Assembly: GCA_018335875.1 (NCBI GenBank)
Contig: JAGXRN010000035.1
Location: 1-64,000, forward strand
DNA from: Dethiobacter sp.
GTDB lineage: Bacteria > Bacillota > Dethiobacteria > Dethiobacterales > Dethiobacteraceae
Direction of reading: 5' to 3'
Length of the DNA: 64,000 nucleotides
A model generated the notes under the pieces. The model did no database searches. It was given only the letters and a program-made list of their open reading frames with translations, and was not told where the DNA came from. The position numbers and the translations under genes are program-made. Shown here piece by piece: positions 61,921 through 64,000 of this stretch (its first letter is position 1; every line of letters begins with the position of its first letter).

Positions 61921-63153
61921 TTAGTAAATGGGAAAAGCTGCACTCAACTCAGCCGCCTGGCTGCGGACTTTTTCACTGACCGCGCTGTCGCCCGGGTTAT
62001 GTATGATGGCGGCGATCATATCGGCAATTGCTTCCATCTGGTCTTCCTCCATGCCGCGCGAAGTAACCGCCGGCGTGCCGACGCGTAGGCCGCTTGTCAC
62101 AAACGGGCTCTCCGGGTCAAAAGGAATGGTGTTCTTGTTGGCTGTAATGCCCACCTCATCCAGCAGGCTGGACGCCTTCTTGCCGCTGATTTTCTTGCTT
62201 TGCAGGTCCACCAGCACCAGATGATTATCAGTGCCGTCAGAAACAAGGTCAAAGCCGTGCTTTTTGAGGGCAAAAGCCAGTGTCCTGGCATTGGCTACCA
62301 CTTGCTGCTGGTAGCCGGCAAACTCCGGCTGCAGCGCTTCCATGAATCCCACCGCCTTGGCGGCTATGATATGCATAAGCGGACCGCCCTGGAGGCCGGG
62401 GAAAACAGCCTTGTCGATGGCGGCGGCGTACTCCCGGCGGCAAAGTATCAGTCCGCCGCGGGGCCCGCGCAGCGTCTTATGCGAGGTGCTGCTGACAAAC
62501 TCGGCATGGGGCACCGGCGAGGGGTGAAGGCCGGCTGCCACCAGGCCGGCGATATGGGCTATATCCACCATCAGATAGGCGCCCACTGCGTCTGCGATAC
62601 GCCTGAAGGCTGCAAAATCTATGATGCGGGGGTAGGCGCTGGCGCCGGCCACAATCATGCGCGGTTTAAATTTTTTGGCAAGCACCTCTACCTCGTCATA
62701 GTCGATTAGGCTTGTATCAGCTCTGACGCCATAGGAGACAATATTGAAATACTTGCCCGAAATATTTACCGGGCTGCCGTGGGTCAGGTGACCGCCATGG
62801 GCGAGGTTCATGCCCAGAATTGTGTCGCCGCATTTGAGTGATGACAGGTAAATAGCAAGGTTGGCGCTGGCGCCTGAATGGGGCTGCACATTGGCGTGTT
62901 CAGCGCCAAAAATCTGGCAGGCCCGCTTGCAGGCAAGTTCTTCCACCTCATCTACAAACTCGCAACCGTGGTAGTAGCGCCTGCCGGGGTAACCCTCGGC
63001 GTATTTATTGGTGAGAACAGAGCCCTGTGCTTCAAGCACAGCTTTGCTGACATAATTTTCCGAGGCTATTAATACTATCTTTTCCTGCTGCCGGCGGTGT
63101 TCCTTCTCTATTGCCCGTGCAATGTCCGGGTCAAATAATTTTAAAGTCGACAT
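61921..63153 (-). CDS. glyA: Serine hydroxymethyltransferase
   Basis: A 410-residue PLP enzyme that converts serine and tetrahydrofolate to glycine and methylene-tetrahydrofolate. The Schiff-base Lys226 lies in [14 protein letters not shown], with ASENYVS at 30-36, [10 protein letters not shown] at 89-98 and [12 protein letters not shown] at 197-208. The ATG follows AAGGAGGAG. It has its conserved position after rpiB. Confidence 0.97.
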   Translation of the reverse strand: MSTLKLFDPDIARAIEKEHRRQQEKIVLIASENYVSKAVLEAQGSVLTNKYAEGYPGRRYYHGCEFVDEVEELACKRACQIFGAEHANVQPHSGASANLAIYLSSLKCGDTILGMNLAHGGHLTHGSPVNISGKYFNIVSYGVRADTSLIDYDEVEVLAKKFKPRMIVAGASAYPRIIDFAAFRRIADAVGAYLMVDIAHIAGLVAAGLHPSPVPHAEFVSSTSHKTLRGPRGGLILCRREYAAAIDKAVFPGLQGGPLMHIIAAKAVGFMEALQPEFAGYQQQVVANARTLAFALKKHGFDLVSDGTDNHLVLVDLQSKKISGKKASSLLDEVGITANKNTIPFDPESPFVTSGLRVGTPAVTSRGMEEDQMEAIADMIAAIIHNPGDSAVSEKVRSQAAELSAAFPIY

Positions 63154-63171
63154 TTCTGCTCCTCCTTTGGG

Positions 63172-63627
63172 TCAGGACCTGCCAAGATGCCTGTCTTCAA
63201 TTGTTTTCATTTTATCGACACGGCAGGAGTGGCGCCCGCCGCTAAAAGATGAGGTAAGAAAAGAGCGCACTATATCGAGGGCTAAACCGCGGCCCACCAC
63301 TCGCTCTCCCAGGGCGAGAATATTGGCGTCATTATGCTCCCGCGACATGCGTGCTGAAAATGTGTCATGGCAGAGGGCTGCCCTGATGCCCCGCACTTTG
63401 TTGGCCGAGATGCTTACCCCGATACCGGTGCCACAGACCAGAATTCCCAGTCCGTATTCTCCGCCGGCTACTCCCTGCGCCACAGCCAGGGCAAAGTCGG
63501 GATAGTCTACAGACTCTTCATTGTTTGTGCCAAAATCTTTGTAGGGATAGCCGCTTTCCTTTAAGAATGCACAAATCTCCTGTTTAAGGTTAAAGCCTCC
63601 ATGGTCACTGCCCACAGCAATTATCAT
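63172..63627 (-). CDS. rpiB: Ribose-5-phosphate isomerase B
   Basis: A 151-residue isomerase of the RpiB/LacAB family, interconverting ribose-5-phosphate and ribulose-5-phosphate in the pentose phosphate route. GSDHGGFNLK at residues 6-15 and the catalytic cysteine in GILVCGTGIGVSISANK (about residue 66) are present. The ATG at 63627 follows CAGGAGG; the frame is open 14 codons further without a ribosome site. Confidence 0.96.
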   Translation of the reverse strand: MIIAVGSDHGGFNLKQEICAFLKESGYPYKDFGTNNEESVDYPDFALAVAQGVAGGEYGLGILVCGTGIGVSISANKVRGIRAALCHDTFSARMSREHNDANILALGERVVGRGLALDIVRSFLTSSFSGGRHSCRVDKMKTIEDRHLGRS

Positions 63628-63687
63628 GATAACCTCCTGTTTTCCTAAACCTATATTTTTCGCCCTCAAACTAAAAACTCCTGCCAG

Positions 63688-64000
63688 TCACTGCCGCTGC
63701 CTCAGCTTTTCCGCCAACTGCATGGTAAGCTGACGTAATTCATCCGCCGTGGCCCGGTAGACAGACTCATCACCGCCAAAAGGATCGGCCACATTACCCT
63801 CACCGCCCAGAAATTCTTTCAGTGTATGAATTTTGGCGGCAAACTGGGGGAACCTTTCTTTTAGCGCTGTTAAGTGGTGTGCGGCCATAACAAGTACAAG
63901 CTCCGAGCCAGTCACCATGGCAGACGTAAGCTGCCTGGCAGTATGCCCCGAGAGGTCCAGGCCATACAGAGCAGCGGCAGCAATAGCCCCGGGGCTTGCG
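63688..64000 (-). CDS. ywlE: Low-molecular-weight protein phosphatase (YwlE-like), partial
   Basis: The C-terminal 103 codons of a low-molecular-weight phosphotyrosine-protein-phosphatase family gene whose N-terminus, with the CX5R active-site loop, lies beyond the right edge. The visible part has the LYGLDLSGHTARQL helix, LVLVMAAHHLTALKERFP and the general-acid aspartate in NVADPFGG. Position before rpiB equals B. subtilis ywlE, a protein-arginine phosphatase; tyrosine phosphatase activity is the alternative, and the discriminating residue is not visible. Confidence 0.85.
   Translation of the reverse strand, partial: ASPGAIAAAALYGLDLSGHTARQLTSAMVTGSELVLVMAAHHLTALKERFPQFAAKIHTLKEFLGGEGNVADPFGGDESVYRATADELRQLTMQLAEKLRQRQ

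Overview
The window looks like chromosomal DNA of an anaerobic, endospore-forming member of the Firmicutes (Clostridia). It carries sporulation genes (spoIIID, a spoIIQ-like gene, spoIID), mbl, cell-surface proteins with cell-wall-binding-repeat-2 (CWB2) domains, strong GGAGG ribosome sites with many TTG/GTG starts, and a multihaem lipoprotein cytochrome. The V-type ATPase rotor subunit has the residues of a sodium-binding site, which would suit a salty or alkaline habitat. The species cannot be named from sequence alone.

Layout. 1-4.9 kb: a DUF3786 gene, a SipW-type signal peptidase with a small membrane partner, a 2-hydroxyacid dehydrogenase, a radical SAM gene and a pentahaem cytochrome lipoprotein. 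5.0-8.9 kb: a CocE-type hydrolase pseudogene, then murJ, a sugar nucleotidyltransferase and a small exporter. 9-15.6 kb: DUF362 and DUF3048 proteins, a lipoprotein, a DUF1540 protein, a diguanylate cyclase and two toxin-antitoxin pairs (HepT/MntA, VapBC). 15.8-24.2 kb: surface glycopolymer genes (tagO-like, LCP transferase, wecC, wecG/tagA-like, a GT4 enzyme, a polymerase, DUF4330) headed by a CWB2 gene. 24-33.8 kb: CWB2 proteins (an S41 protease fusion, a large S-layer-like protein, a third exported protein, one broken gene), a PHP phosphoesterase and an acidic DUF5667 protein. 34-35.1 kb: NikR beside a collapsed nickel/cobalt ECF transporter. 35.3-41.5 kb: the conserved mbl-spoIIID-spoIIQ-spoIID-murA-ywmB block. 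41.5-48.7 kb: an accretion zone of two PIN toxin modules, a transporter remnant, and a sigma-54 locus (regulator, CitMHS transporter, AtuA pair) that is partly decayed. 48.7-57.8 kb: a ten-gene V-type ATPase operon headed by an AtpI/AtpZ-like gene. 57.9-64 kb: thiolase, a flippase-like membrane protein, wecB, dCMP deaminase, glyA, rpiB and a partial ywlE.

How it fits together. The order ywlE-rpiB-glyA-wecB(mnaA)-atpI ... ywmB-murA-spoIID-spoIIQ-spoIIID-mbl is the neighbourhood that surrounds the F-type ATP synthase in Bacillus subtilis; here a V-type operon occupies that slot. Several promoters match the sigma-H pattern (AGGA, 17-18 nt, GAAT, often as TGTCGAAT). They sit before the glycopolymer/CWB2 operon, the S41-CWB2 gene, mbl, the V-ATPase operon and two other genes, suggesting a transition-phase programme for the cell surface and energy coupling. 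A second theme is decay: at least five loci have lost their middle while keeping both ends or one end. No rRNA, tRNA, CRISPR array or intact insertion sequence was seen.
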